Shown here in pieces: positions 26,826-39,900 of a DNA stretch of 64,000 nt. The number at the start of each line of letters is the position of its first letter. Within the stretch, counting starts at the first letter, position 1. This DNA is from Paralvinella palmiformis (lineage: Eukaryota; Annelida; Polychaeta; Terebellida; Alvinellidae). The DNA lies in the NCBI GenBank assembly GCA_025642065.1, contig JAODUP010000508.1:91001-155000 (forward strand). The letters are read 5' to 3'. A model generated the notes under the pieces. That model made no database searches. It worked only from the letters and a program-made list of their open reading frames with translations, and was not told where the DNA came from. Made by a program: the position numbers and the translations under genes.

Positions 26826-26839
26826 AGAGAAAATGTCAC

Positions 26840-27995
26840 AAATATATATATACCGCATTAGTAGCGGAAATATTAAAATAAAATTAGCACTTGATGTATG
26901 GCCAGATGCGGCGAATCGTGTAACGTGTAACAGCCGAAACGTGTAACAGCTGTCTATTAAAATGTGAATAATGATTCGTTTCGTTCATATTTTGCCGGTC
27001 TGAACAATTTATTTTTAATCTTTAATCAAAGTTGTGATCTATTACCAAAGAAGTTAAATCACCGTGAAGCAGGGTTCGAAATAACCGCTATCCCGTTAAC
27101 CCCGGGTTAATAGAAATACTTGTGGGCTCGTAGAATATGTGTGTTATTAGGGAATATCGCGATTAATTGAGGAACTAGGGGGGGGGGGCACTATTTAAAT
27201 GTCCAAACTTTATCAAAATGCGTTATGCTTGCGTATCGCATCATGTCTTACACATATTACCTTAATTGATTGAGGCTGTTGCATTGTTATTTGCCGTATC
27301 AGGATTTTGTCACTGAAATTGGATAACTTTGCAGTTTATGAATGAAACACCTACCATACCCTTGCTACGCTCGGGACTCGCTGCGCCCACTCGCTAACTT
27401 TCGGGATCGTTAAACTTCACGAGGACTAATAGATTTCACAGTCCATTTCGGCCCTGTGGGCTAATGATTGGAAAGTCTTAGCTTCTAACCCTTCTGAAGT
27501 GTGATGCATGGCGTCCATCTTTGAAATAATATCTGATTTAAAAAGGTGTCTAACTAGATACAGCTGTATAAGTCAGAATGTATTTTAAACAAGCACGCAC
27601 GCACGCACGCACGCACGGACACACACACACACGCTGCGTTTAATATATGGTTGTACGTTTATATGAACAAATAAAAATAAACTTAAAATCCAGAATATTG
27701 CAAAGAAATGTCAGAAGAAAATTTATAACTGACATTCCCGAATAAAACAATGTTAAACAACAAAAACGATACACAATAAATAAAATTGATTATTAAAAGA
27801 TTATTTCAAATCTGATAAAGGTTGTGTGAACACTTTCTAATGTCATCATATTACATGGGAGAGAAATTCGTAAATCTAGGTTCAAATTTAGATAAAGAAG
27901 TAAAATGCTTTCAAAAACATATTTACATAGGTCATTTTATCAACTTAATATTATTTATACAAGTACATGCTTACGTTTTTATCACAAAGGTTACC

Positions 27996-28063
<68 letters not shown>

Positions 28064-28370
28064 ATATAGTAAAAAAGTTCGTCAAACCAAACACTTACAA
28101 ACCTGTTGCAACAAAATAGAAGGCTAACAGAACGGTAACGATTCAAAATCTTAGCCTAAGTATGCTTGAATAAAGGGATATTTCGGGTATAGTATGTATA
28201 TATTTATGTGCCACGGGAAAACCCAGCCTATTTGGCCAAGGACTCTGAGAGAATATACTATATCTCCCACTTTTCAAGACAGAATGAAAACACTCTCCCC
28301 TTGTTCAGAAATAGGGATATTGTTAGATCTATCACAGCGGTGTTCCGTGAGTTTCATTCATCAGTCAAAC
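26840..28370. other. no gene recognised; CGCA and TA repeats
   Basis: Contains a poly-G run near 27179, a (GCAC)n/(AC)n run at about 27593-27631 and a (TA)n run at about 27997-28062. No frame resembles a known protein. Confidence 0.5.
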
Positions 28371-28707
28371 ACGCCTCCGTCGTCTAATTTGTAGTGCGTT
28401 GGATCACGGATTGTGGTAATATGCTACTGTTTTTACTGTTAATGGACACACCTCTGCTTTGTACGACAACTGGTTCTCGCAAGAATATGTAAATCTGAAG
28501 TTTGGAATAAACGAAGTGAAGCAGTTAAACATTGTTTTATGTAGTACCAAATACTGCAACACGGATCACTACTATCTGGGTTCGAATCTCGGCGCGGGCA
28601 TATCTGAAGGGTGTTTCATCTTTGACTTTGCTTGATTACCTTTGGAGGCCGCCCATTTATCCTACTATGTGTACAAAAGTGGCCGTAAAGCATCAATCAT
28701 CATCATC
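28371..28707 (+). mobile_element. family A SINE interrupted by a 148-bp insertion
   Basis: The head (CGCCTCCGTCGTCTAATTTG .. GGATCACGGAT) stops at 28411 and resumes at 28560 with CACGGATCACTAC. CACGGAT is duplicated on both sides (28405-28411, 28560-28566). The remaining body and ATC tail are recognisable. TCATCAGTCAA at 28358-28368 and 28703-28713 may be the SINE's own target duplication. Confidence 0.85.
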
Positions 28708-29396
28708 AGTCAATTATTTTTATCGTTTTAAAATTGTGTAACAGCCGAAATTAAACAATGATAGGCCATAAGGATATTATTACGAAATCGGCTTATTTTT
28801 AATAAACAGACCGTGGTCATTTATTTCATTTACTAATAGTAATATAGCTGTCACTCGGGACAGGTTTAATACTTGCTTCAAGATAATAAACATCCTTGAC
28901 AAAATTGACTGAACAAAGTCAGAGCTCTCAATCAGAGTTCGCAGTAAAAAAGTCATTCTCTGCGCCAAACTCAGACTGGGAAGTTCGGTATCATTTTCTT
29001 CACAGTGGATACTGATTCGGTATGACAGATGAGACTGGAGAATCTTTGGTAGGCTGATATAAAGAAGAAGAAGAACTACACCGGGGAGCCCCGTCTAATT
29101 CTGCGCCCAGTAAATAGTGTAGTTCTTTATGACAAATTAGGCTAGAGACAAAATCAGACCCTATATGAGTCGATCAAGTATTATTTTGTCAAGCAGTAAT
29201 TTATTTAGCAGACGACATATATGCAGGTATGTTGGCAGGTTGACTTTATCTGCGGAATGCACTATTCGAACTGGTGGAGGATAATTTATTGTCAATATTT
29301 TAAGTATACTATTTCATCTTCTCTTATTTTCACTGAAGTGAGCTCTCCGTTAATTGTGGCTCGGAAATGAAAGAAGGCGTTTTAAAACTTTTACAC

Positions 29397-30053
29397 TAAT
29401 AATAATAATAATGTATATTTAATAAAGCGCCCTTACTAGAAAAAGCCATTCAAAGGCAGCTCGGCATACTGATGTGACATGTTCATGCATGTTAATACAT
29501 TGGTAAAAAATAACCCCTAGGGGTAATCGAAGATGCACCCATCTGTAATGCTGGTGTCTTTAGGGATTTAACACAATATGGTGATGCCAAATATAAAATA
29601 TTTGTTTTATTATCATTTAGTTTTAGAAGATTTTGAGTCATCCATAGCCGAATATCGGCAATATAATGTTCTAAATTCTTCAAGGAAGAGGAGAAATTTA
29701 ACTCATTGTCAGGATCCAGTGATATATACAGCTGTGTGTCATCAGCATACAAGTGATATTTAACCCCATATCGCTACACAATGATTCCAAGAGGACGGGT
29801 ATACATTGTGAAAACCAGAGGACCAAGAACTGAACCCTGTGGTACACCAGATAACAAAACCTGAATGTCAGATAAAATACCATGAACAGACACTCTCTGG
29901 GAGCGTTGTTCCAGATAGGATCTAAACCATTCAAGTACTTTACCTGACAGACCAAACATGTCTTTTAACCTAGAGAAAAGTACATTATAGTCAACTGTAT
30001 CAAATGCACCAGACAGATCCAGAAGAACAAGTATTGCTGGCTTACCTTGATAT
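29397..30053 (-). pseudogene. LINE reverse transcriptase relic with YADD motif
   Basis: Minus-strand frames give FGLSGKVLEWFRSYLEQRSQ, then LSGVPQGSVLGPLVFTMYTR, then (after a frameshift) MYADDTQLYISLDPDNELNF and LRLWMTQN-type LLKLNDNKTNILYL. The catalytic YADD survives but the frame is broken at about 29760. The left end is the family's 3' tail, (ATT)n and TTTGAATGGC, joined by an internal deletion to the RT. It aligns with 9838-10266 and its tail with 13780-13840. Confidence 0.92.
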
Positions 30054-30779
30054 CATTTTTCACCCTAACCAAGGCTAGTAACTATGGCACATATTGCATC
30101 AAATATTTCCGGTAGATCCTGATCCCTCCTCCTAGCTGTGTTTCAGTTTTGTTACCTAGCGGAGTAATAATCTCCTTTTAGACTACCACACATCATCGGG
30201 GATCAATGTGAACTGGTAGATGAGACCTTTGGAGGCAACATGCTAAGGCTTTCGTCCTGCAGTGTACTGATCTCATGGCTGAAGATGATGACTACATTAT
30301 TATGTTTTTAGAATTTGGAAAGGTCAGTAAAGCACGAATCGATCAATTATTCTCATATTAGCATAAATCGTAAATATATATTTTTTAAATGCATCAATTT
30401 ATTTTAATATATGGCTCGAAAATTTAGGGGGTTAGGGGTGGATCTTTTATCTCCATCGTCGTCTTTAGCATAATTATATAGAGCAAAAGTACCTTGGGTA
30501 TAACGCCTCCTGTGAATTATAACATCATAGCGTACTAACTTGTTGTTGTGGTTGGGGCAAACGTTACTTTGGCTGTACCTTTTTGACATCATGGCGTTTT
30601 CCATTATTATCTGGAAATTCCTATGAAATTTAAATGGTAAATAAGACTTAAACATTTTGTTAATCGATTAAACAGTCGATACATACGATACATCACCGAG
30701 CAGTATGATGTATATACAACATGACCCCTACCAATAATGAGACTAATTAAATATACATTCAGGTTAATGATTACATTCT
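30054..30779. other. no gene recognised
   Basis: AT-rich spacer between the LINE relic and the TCERG1 promoter; no exon-like frame or repeat match to the rest of the window. Confidence 0.4.
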
Positions 30780-30917
30780 GTTGTATCGTGTTGCTTTGTA
30801 TCGTATTGCTATTTGTGGCGCCGTCTGGGGTTATTGTTGCTCGTGGTGCCGCCTAGTGAGTTCATGTAAATCGCCACCAACGTGAAAACGAGGCAATTAA
30901 TTGGCGTGCAAGATGGC
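30780..30917 (+). promoter_or_regulatory. TCERG1 5' region; YY1-like motif over the start codon
   Basis: No TATA box is visible. CAAGATGGCC at 30909-30918 contains AAGATGGC, the form of YY1 site often found just downstream of TATA-less promoters, with the initiation ATG inside it. The 5' UTR start is not determinable. Confidence 0.4.
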
Positions 30918-33900
30918 CGAAGAAAACGAAGCCGCTCCGGGTGAAGTTGAACCGTTCGAAAAGACCAGTGAAGACGATATTAAAATAAACCGCTATGTTT
31001 CCAATCCATCTAGAGGGAGAGGTTTCAGTCCTCGAGGTCCTAGGTATGTATAGAGAACACATGAGCCAACTATAGACTGTGTAGTCAGCAGTCTATATTC
31101 GAGTGGCGAGTACAGATCTAGAGTACCATTACCAGATATAAATTCTAATTGAGTAATTTGATGTAGTCAGTATTTATAGTAATATTACTTCTAAGATACG
31201 TTGAGTCCTAGAAAAACTTCATGAAGTATTAATTTTACAAGTCTATTTTTACTTAATAGAAAAGTATAAACCATGACTTTATTTTGGGTCTACAGTTGAC
31301 TCTCGAACTCGAAGAGACAATAGCCGAATAGGCTTCAATAGCTGAATAAGAATAACTGAGTAAGACTAGACAGTAACAAAATAAAAGTTGTGTAATCATG
31401 GCTAATTAGATCTAATAGTAATACATATAGTTAAATTAGTGAGTTATTCGTAATAGACTTCTCTATGAATCAGCTACGGCTAAGTAGTAAGTGAGTATAA
31501 TTTAGAAATGTGCTGTGTGAAAGCAATTCTTTGAAGCCAATAGATCTAGTAGGCACGTGACAAATACATTGTATTTCAACAAGAGGAAAGAGCATGCCAA
31601 TACCTTTACAATGATACTTGCATGTTTATTATGTGATGGATATTAAGAAAGTTATGCCAGTTTGAATGTCTAAATTTGGTCATTTCGTTTCACTGTAATT
31701 GTAAAACATAGGCAGATGTGTGACCCATTATTAAAGTTTTCAAAATGTCATACCTTTTTTTAATATTAATAAGATAAAGATAAAAAAAAATAGTGCATGA
31801 TTCATATAGACAACTCTTTATAATGGTGAAGTCTTGATAACATTCAATGTAACACTATGATGCTAATTAAATTCTTAGATTATTAATTCATTTATCAGAA
31901 CAAGTGATTTCATGAAATACTGATATAATAAGTACATTTATACACTACATATTTTAATAAAATGTTCAAGGAGATCACACAACAAGACATAAAGTAATGA
32001 TGGGAAAGTAATGTCTTTGTTCATATTGATTATCTGAAAAGATATTATAGTTACTTCTCAAATCACTAATTAACCTACTTAATGGCCTAAAAAATGAATA
32101 AATGATTATTCTACTTATTTAGTCACAGACACTCAACCATGACAACTATTTTACATGGGTTTTATTCACACCTGAACAATGTTTAAGAAATTTCAGTAAA
32201 TATAAACAGAAATTGTAGATTTAGGAAAATATCATTAAAGATCATGGTAATGATAATTGAATACTATTGAAGTAGATTACTTCTGTTACAGATTTTTCCA
32301 AAACTCAGCCATTATGTACATTAATATGTGTATAAAGTTTTATCAGCTTCATATCCTTACATTCAAGAAGAATGTTGACGTTTAATATATAATTACACAC
32401 ATCACTCAAATAATCTGCCTCCTATGAGTGAGCTTGGGAACTGATCGAATTTTTCAACATGGGGGCGATCGCCATTTGCACGGAGCGAACATATTTTCTC
32501 CTCTGCTTTATAAAAATGCAGGTGAAGTCCGATTTTTCTAAAACTCGGCCAATATGTATATTAAATAGTTTCTTAAACTTTTAAAAGTGTTCCCACTTAC
32601 CTAGAAGGAGTAATTTGACTCTGAAAATGATGCTCGACTTCACAATTTAATAACTTTTGTAATTTCCCGCCGATATCATCAATTCGAAAACAGTTCACTT
32701 GTGTTTGATCATTCATCTCTCTCTGGGAAATATGGTTGCCTCAATGGCTAACTGTTATTGTCAGTCCTGTTGCCCACAAATCTATAGCACCTGGTTGGGT
32801 TAGGTCTGAAGGGTGTTTCATCTTTCCCATTACCTTTGGAGTCTTTATGCCAAGTGTGATCAGTGATGTCATTAAACAATTACATATGGATATTACGATA
32901 TAATATGTTACTGAAAATGGCTACTAAATGTTTACTGACATGGCAAAAGAAAACCAAAATGAAATTCCTTAAGAGAATTATTTATACTTTTGTAATGACA
33001 ATCCTCTACCAACCTGTCAGATCTATGTAAGTGAACTAACAATGGCATCAGTTAGTAAGTAGTTAGATTGAGCAAGTGCAGGCTAGTTCATGAGGATGTC
33101 AAAGTCAGAACACCCAGGACATGACTTTGTTGAGATTGAGATAGCTACATAATCCTTGTGCCATATGAGGTCAGAACATGTGTTTTTTTCCTTCCCACCA
33201 TACAATCTCTCACTGCAGGATACCATGGTATAATGGCTGCCCTCCAGTAATTAAGATTATTTTCTAATATCTATGATACAGGGTTCGAAGTGAGTACAAA
33301 ATTGACAGTTTGTGTCTTCCTGGAATGAACACAAGCTTCAGCAGATGGGATCAGCTACCAATGACTGTATTTTCTTCAAAATAGACATTTAAGTGCATTT
33401 ATAGTGCTACAAAACCACTGAAGTTCATACAGTATGAATTAAACTTGATGTGAAAATAAATTGTATCATAAGAAACTTGATTTGGTCTGGTCAGGACTTG
33501 TGAATTACTATCATAACTAGTATATTTTTTTATGGTACTACTCATGTTGACTACAGCCTTTTCTATAACATAAGTGAGCTGCTCATTACTTTTTGTAAGG
33601 GTCGTCTGCTCTATTCCCTATTGAAAGGACTGGGACTAGTGGTGAATTCAAATTAGCGTCTATCCCTGTGATACCAGATAGAGTTCGTGATTATTATTTG
33701 GGAGCTACTTATATAACCATTATAGCTACATTTAAATCATATTATCTGAGGGTGATCTATTCCTCTAAAAACTTGTGTGGATCCTCAAGCTTGAAGACAG
33801 CAATTGTGTTCAGAAGAGAACTGGATGTATAACATTGAATTTTTTTTTTAATGAAACTTAGTCAGTTTATGGCTAAATAAATTGAATAAAGAAAATGAAA

Positions 33901-36900
33901 TATCCTATATTTTCTTTACATCCTACTATTAACATCAAAATTGATCAATTCCAGACTTAGCTCTAAATTGTGCCTCTCCACATGAATATTATATATCAAC
34001 TTATTATGTGCAACAGAACACCAATTCTTAGCAGTCTGAATTTGTGAAAGAAATATAGGCTTTAGCCTCCACCATATTGTCAGTTTTGCTTATACTGTTA
34101 GCACAAGTAAAAGCATGTCCACTTATTTTTAAATAGTTGTTTGTCATCACCTTGGTCCCCATTAATTGGGTGTGCTTTTGAGAAGCCAGACCACATCATA
34201 TTATTCCCTCTATACAGCACACTTTTTTCCTTGTTTGTTTTGGGAGTGCGCTGTAAACACCATAACTAAATATGTCCCATTTTTGTAAAGAAAATAAAAA
34301 TAGACCGACTGATACTAGTGATAGTGATATATGTTATTGCTAAGTTGGTAATAATGACTGGCTAGTTTTTGGCATGATTATAACAGATCCGGAACGTTGA
34401 TGTTTATGGTTAAAATGGCTGGATTATCATGGTGTTATTGCTCAGCAGACCCCCTATAAATCCCACAATGCAAAGCACGGCTGGTTTGTTTTGGTTTTTG
34501 ACGTCATCATGCTTCAGGCTTATTACTGTATATATATATATATATATATATATTGTAATTTTTTATGGATTAAGACTGGTGGAGGTTTGTTGTGTTGGTG
34601 AGTAATTTTTTTTTATCCATTCAGTACCTGACATAAATCATATAAACATATGTCTACATGTCATTGGCTAGAATCGGACACATACCTGTGTTTGTGTGGT
34701 GTTTCCTTGGGCAGTCGCTTCTCAGGGCCATATATCATAGGTTTGACTAGCATCTAGTTGTGTTTCCTTAGGGGAGTCGCTTCTTTGGGCCAAATATAGG
34801 TGTGACTAGCATCTAGTGGTGTTTCCTTAGGGGAGTCGCTTCTCAGGGCCATATATCATAGGTGTGACTAGCATCTAGTCTAAACAACTCCATTCAGTTG
34901 TGGGGACTAGAAAAATCCTCTAGCTATGATACATATGCATATGCTGAACACTGTTGATCAGGTAGTATGATGTATGAAATAATCAGATCACGTCAGAAAC
35001 TATTGGCAAGTTTGTTAAAAAATGACAAAATATTTTGTAGATGACAATCAACCAGTTTGGAAATAACTGTTTAAAGCTGAGTCAGGACATGTCCATAATA
35101 ATTTGTTTCCCCTGTAGAGAATTTAGATTGAGATAGAGCAATATGAGTCTAAAATAGGTGCACTTGTTAAATAGTCTCTCATAATCTGTGACAGACCTGG
35201 GTCAATTACTTTGAAATGCAATATATTACTATTACTTCTGAGTATTACTATTACACTTGATATTGAATGTAATATATTACTAATACATTTCTTACTATTA
35301 CATTTTTGCTTATGCTATTATTATTATTAGTAGTAGTATTGGTAATAGTAATGATAGTGCTGGTAGTTTTATATTTTACTGGGTCACTCTCATAATAAAA
35401 TAATACAAAACAAAACTTCATTTACATATTTTTCATTTTATTATATATGTATATATCATTCTATATACCATATAAAACATCTCGCATATACCTCATAAAT
35501 GATCAACTATGCGCAGAGAAAATGCCATTCACAAATGCCCATTACATTTCACAGTGTGGTATATAATAATATTATAATAATACATGCGGTATACAATATA
35601 TTATTATAATCTACAAATAAATACTGACCTTCAAGTGTGTGATGAAGTTGGAAGTAGTCTCGGCTGAGCCTGATATGTTTGAACCACAATGCTTACATTT
35701 GGCTTTGTAATTGACGTCGGTATTAGTAGGCATCTCAAAATGACTCGGAGGTGATACCTTAGCCATTGTGATTTATAATTTTTTATGTGGATGTCTATCT
35801 TATTGATAATATCCTAGATACAGCATAAAATATATTAGAAATCATATTATGTGTATATCAGATGTAATGCAGTGATAGCAGCTGTAAGATAGGGTGTGGA
35901 CCTGTAAACTAGGGAGCTTATATATTAACAGTGGCACAAGTAATGCCAACATTCACTAATCAGGGATGCCAGATATAGATTCTTAATTGGGGGATAATTG
36001 GGAGCCCATTGTAATCAACTTGGATTCGGTTAAGTACATAGAGCTTAGTCTGTTTCAAATGGAGTGGCTTCTCAGCTACAGAATCAATAATGAACAATAT
36101 TATAAATGACAATTTGATTGAGCAGCCAATCAGGTGACAGTGAGATTTGACGGTGCAGCGACATTGTGTGTCTGACAAAATGTAATAGTGTGATTACTAT
36201 TACTTTATCAACTATTAGTATTACAATTAATTTCAAAATGAGATTTACTATTACTGTGAAAAATGTAATCTTTACTATTACAATTACCCCAGGTCTGATC
36301 TGTGAATAATTTAGTGTACCTTGTATTATTTTCTAGAGGACCTCCACCCCCATTCCATCACCGTGGTCCACCGCCTCCAAGGTTTAGGGGACCACCACAT
36401 GGGCCTCCGGGACCACATGGACCACCTCCACCTGGCATGAGAGGGCCACCTCCACCGGGCATGAGAGGACCACCGGGCATGCGTGGACCACCTCCGAGGG
36501 GCCCGCCACCCTTTAACCGACCTCCATTTGACCCCAATTATGGTCCTCCACCCGGTATGCCTCCACCACCAGGCACTGGAAATGTTCCTCCTCCAGGCAT
36601 GCCACCACCTGGAATGCCTCCTCCTGGCATGCCACCACCAGGAATGCCACCACCAGGCATGGTAAGTATTTACATTCTACTATCCTTTACCTAAGAGCTG
36701 GCTAGCATAATGCTGTTTGAAAATATGATTGCTAAATGATTTCAGTTGTTATAAATTGTTGAAAAAGTTAATTAAAAATAACTTGGTTTTGTTGCTTAGT
36801 ATCCTCCTTTTAGTTAAGATTTTAAAATATTATATGAAACTTTATAATAAATAGATAATTTCTGTGCACATAGTAGCCTAAATGGTCCAAGGAATTTGAA

Positions 36901-39900
36901 ATGGGAATGAGTTTAAACTAAAGGTGAAATAATCTGATACAGCTAGGCCATGTTTTGAGCTGAAGTGGTAGGGGTCTTTGTCCAACTTCACTACAAGTTC
37001 AGCCACAGAGATGCACCTAATTTAGTATTTAAAGAAGAAAAAAGATTGCACGTAATTAGACCTTACTTGGGGTGTTCACTGATTTGGTTTGTTCTTTAAT
37101 CATCCAGAGTAGTCATATTATAATGTGGTCTGTCTGTAACATTCCAGCGTCCTCCGGGTATACCGCCCCCAGGGATGCCCCCTCCTAACTTTAGTGTGCC
37201 GCCACCAGGTTTCCAGCCTCCTTCGTCACAGTCTAGTGGTAATCCACCTATACCAGGTCTTACTGATGGACAAGAGCTCTGGGTTGAGACGAAAGCTGCT
37301 GATGGCAAGGTCAGTTCGTGTGTGTATGTGTGGGAGGGGGGGGGGACAGTTTTCCAGTTCCAATTATTGGAGTTTGACTAATTATTGGCAATAAAGCATA
37401 ATTATACCATAATGCATGCTTAACGTGGAATCAACCGGGATCATTCTTTTAAAAAGGACCAAGTTGTTAACTACAAAGAAAGTAATTAAAATTAGCTAAA
37501 ACATTTCTTCGTAACACTGATTTTATAGAACTTGTCGGGGGAAAAGATAAATATATCTGATTGATATATTTTGTTTCACTGTGCGTTTGTGTCATTATTT
37601 TGGTCAGAAGTTAACATTTTATTTGATCTTGGCTCATAATACTCGCAACACTTCATAATGCTAACAACTACTTAAAAGGTTTCTTGCTACTAATCGGTGC
37701 ACGTTTTTTTAATTGAGGTGCACAAAACTAATTTTGATTTAATGAGCTGTTGTTCACATTTGGTTTATGGCAGTGGTGTTATCTCGTTGTAACAACAACA
37801 ACAACAGCTCTGACATTTTGAGTGCATTTCCTTAATATAGGTCTACTATTATAATGCGAGGACTCGCGAATCAGCCTGGACGAAGCCAGAGAATGCGAAG
37901 ATCATCACCCAGAGTGAAGTGGAAGCAATGGCTGCTGCACAGACGTCTACAACGAACAATGCTACTACGACTGTCACCATGGCTGCTGGCACCACTACAG
38001 CTGCTCAGGCGGCTGTGGCACAAGGTATAGGTCTTGCCATGATCATCCTTTTAAAAGGTGACGGGTAATGATTTTTGTTATTTCTGAAAAAAAACTCACT
38101 TCAAATATAAATAATCGGTTCCTTTTTTAAATTTGCTCACCTGAAAGTGTGTTGATCTGCATCTTTTGGAGTGGTTCTTAGGATTAGTGGACTGACAAAT
38201 TAATTCCTTATTCATTTTGGTAGGGACAGTTGTGGTGTTATTGGTGTCAAACAAAATTCCAACGTAGGTGTCAAACATTTTAAAATCTCTCATTGGTGTC
38301 GAAATTTCTATGATCGATCTGTCATTCTGATACTTGGGTAGTATTTTACATTTGTCTGGACTTATTTTGTTAAGCCTTCTGATCATTAAAGTAATCATGA
38401 GGTTGTGTAAACATTTATGAGATTGGTCAGTGTTTAAGAAACTGAAATAAGCATGTGTTTAGAGCCTGAACCACGCTGGACCAGGTTTGATATCGGAGAT
38501 ATTAATTGTAAAATTGTGTTATCGTTTAGCTCGTATCAAGCAAACAGAAACCAGAATGTATTTTACTGTAAATTGTAAAAATATGTCACAAGTAATACCG
38601 ATTCAAGGCGAGCTTTGAATGAAAATTTAAACCTTTGCTTGTCACCTTTAAGACATTTGGTTTTGACAACATTAAGTGGTTGCCATCTGGTCTTAATTAA
38701 AATGTAATGTATTTAATTACAACCAAAATGATTGCATTTTTCAATGATACATTTTCATGGGAACTATATCTGCCAGGAACTTTGTTTCTTTAAAAAAATG
38801 TAACTGAAAAGTGAAAATTCTTATTTTCAATTATCAGGCCAGATTATGGCTAGAATATAATGATTAATTAACCTATTGTAATGATGATGTTAGAAAAGAC
38901 CCCCGCATCACAATATCTATCGTAGGTTTCAGGCTTTGCTTCATGTTCCTCACCCGCTCCTTTCAGCCCAGCAAGCTTCGCAGCACCTGCAGCCAGATGC
39001 TCAGGAGCCAGCAGAGGGTGCAGCTGGAGACATGCCGGTGAAGGACACATCACAGCCACCATCAATCCAGACACAGTCGCAGCCTCCACCTGGGGTTACA
39101 TCGTCCCCGGTTGCTGCGGCAGCCAATCTTCCTCCTCCCGGTCTAGGCTTTCCCCCACATGGATTCCCTGGTGGTAATTAATTTGGGATTTTTCATTCAT
39201 TATAAAGAGTGATAAAGTTAGCAGCACATTGTTGTAGACTGTGATGATTTTAATTGGTTTATGTGTACCTGATGTCATCAGATGTGTGTAAACGGTTGAA
39301 ATACTTTCTGTCTATCATTCAGGACTAATTATATTGTAAGCAGTAGCCGAGAAATATTTGTGGGAGTTAATGTAGCAACTGTTTTCAGTGGAGTACATGC
39401 ATTGAATTCACATTGCCTTTGTTACTCTTCAGGTCCACCAGGTGGAATGCCACCATTCCATCCTGGCATGATGCCACCAGGTATGGGCATGCCACCACTA
39501 CAGCAGCCACCATATCAACAACCACCTCCGCAACATGGACTTGTTAGTATTTGGAAAACTGTTTATGGTATAATTAGAGAATTTGTTGGGATGGGTGGGT
39601 GTTTTAGCAATGTGTGACCAGGCACTGGCACAGGGAATTACAAATTGTGAATACAAACTGTAGATGATTCATCAGGTTCTTTATGTTTGAGAGGCAACAG
39701 TTTATGCTGAAGCATGCATAATGTCTCCAGTATTGCTTCTAGGGCGTCTTTTTTTCTGGATTCCCATGACATTTTAACATACAGCACAAAATCCAAGAGC
39801 ACCACATGGCACAGAATAAAAAACCCATTAAACAATATTGTAAGTGCATTAATGGTCTCAAATAGGCTGCAAATGTCATATTTTTTTATTAAAACTTTGT

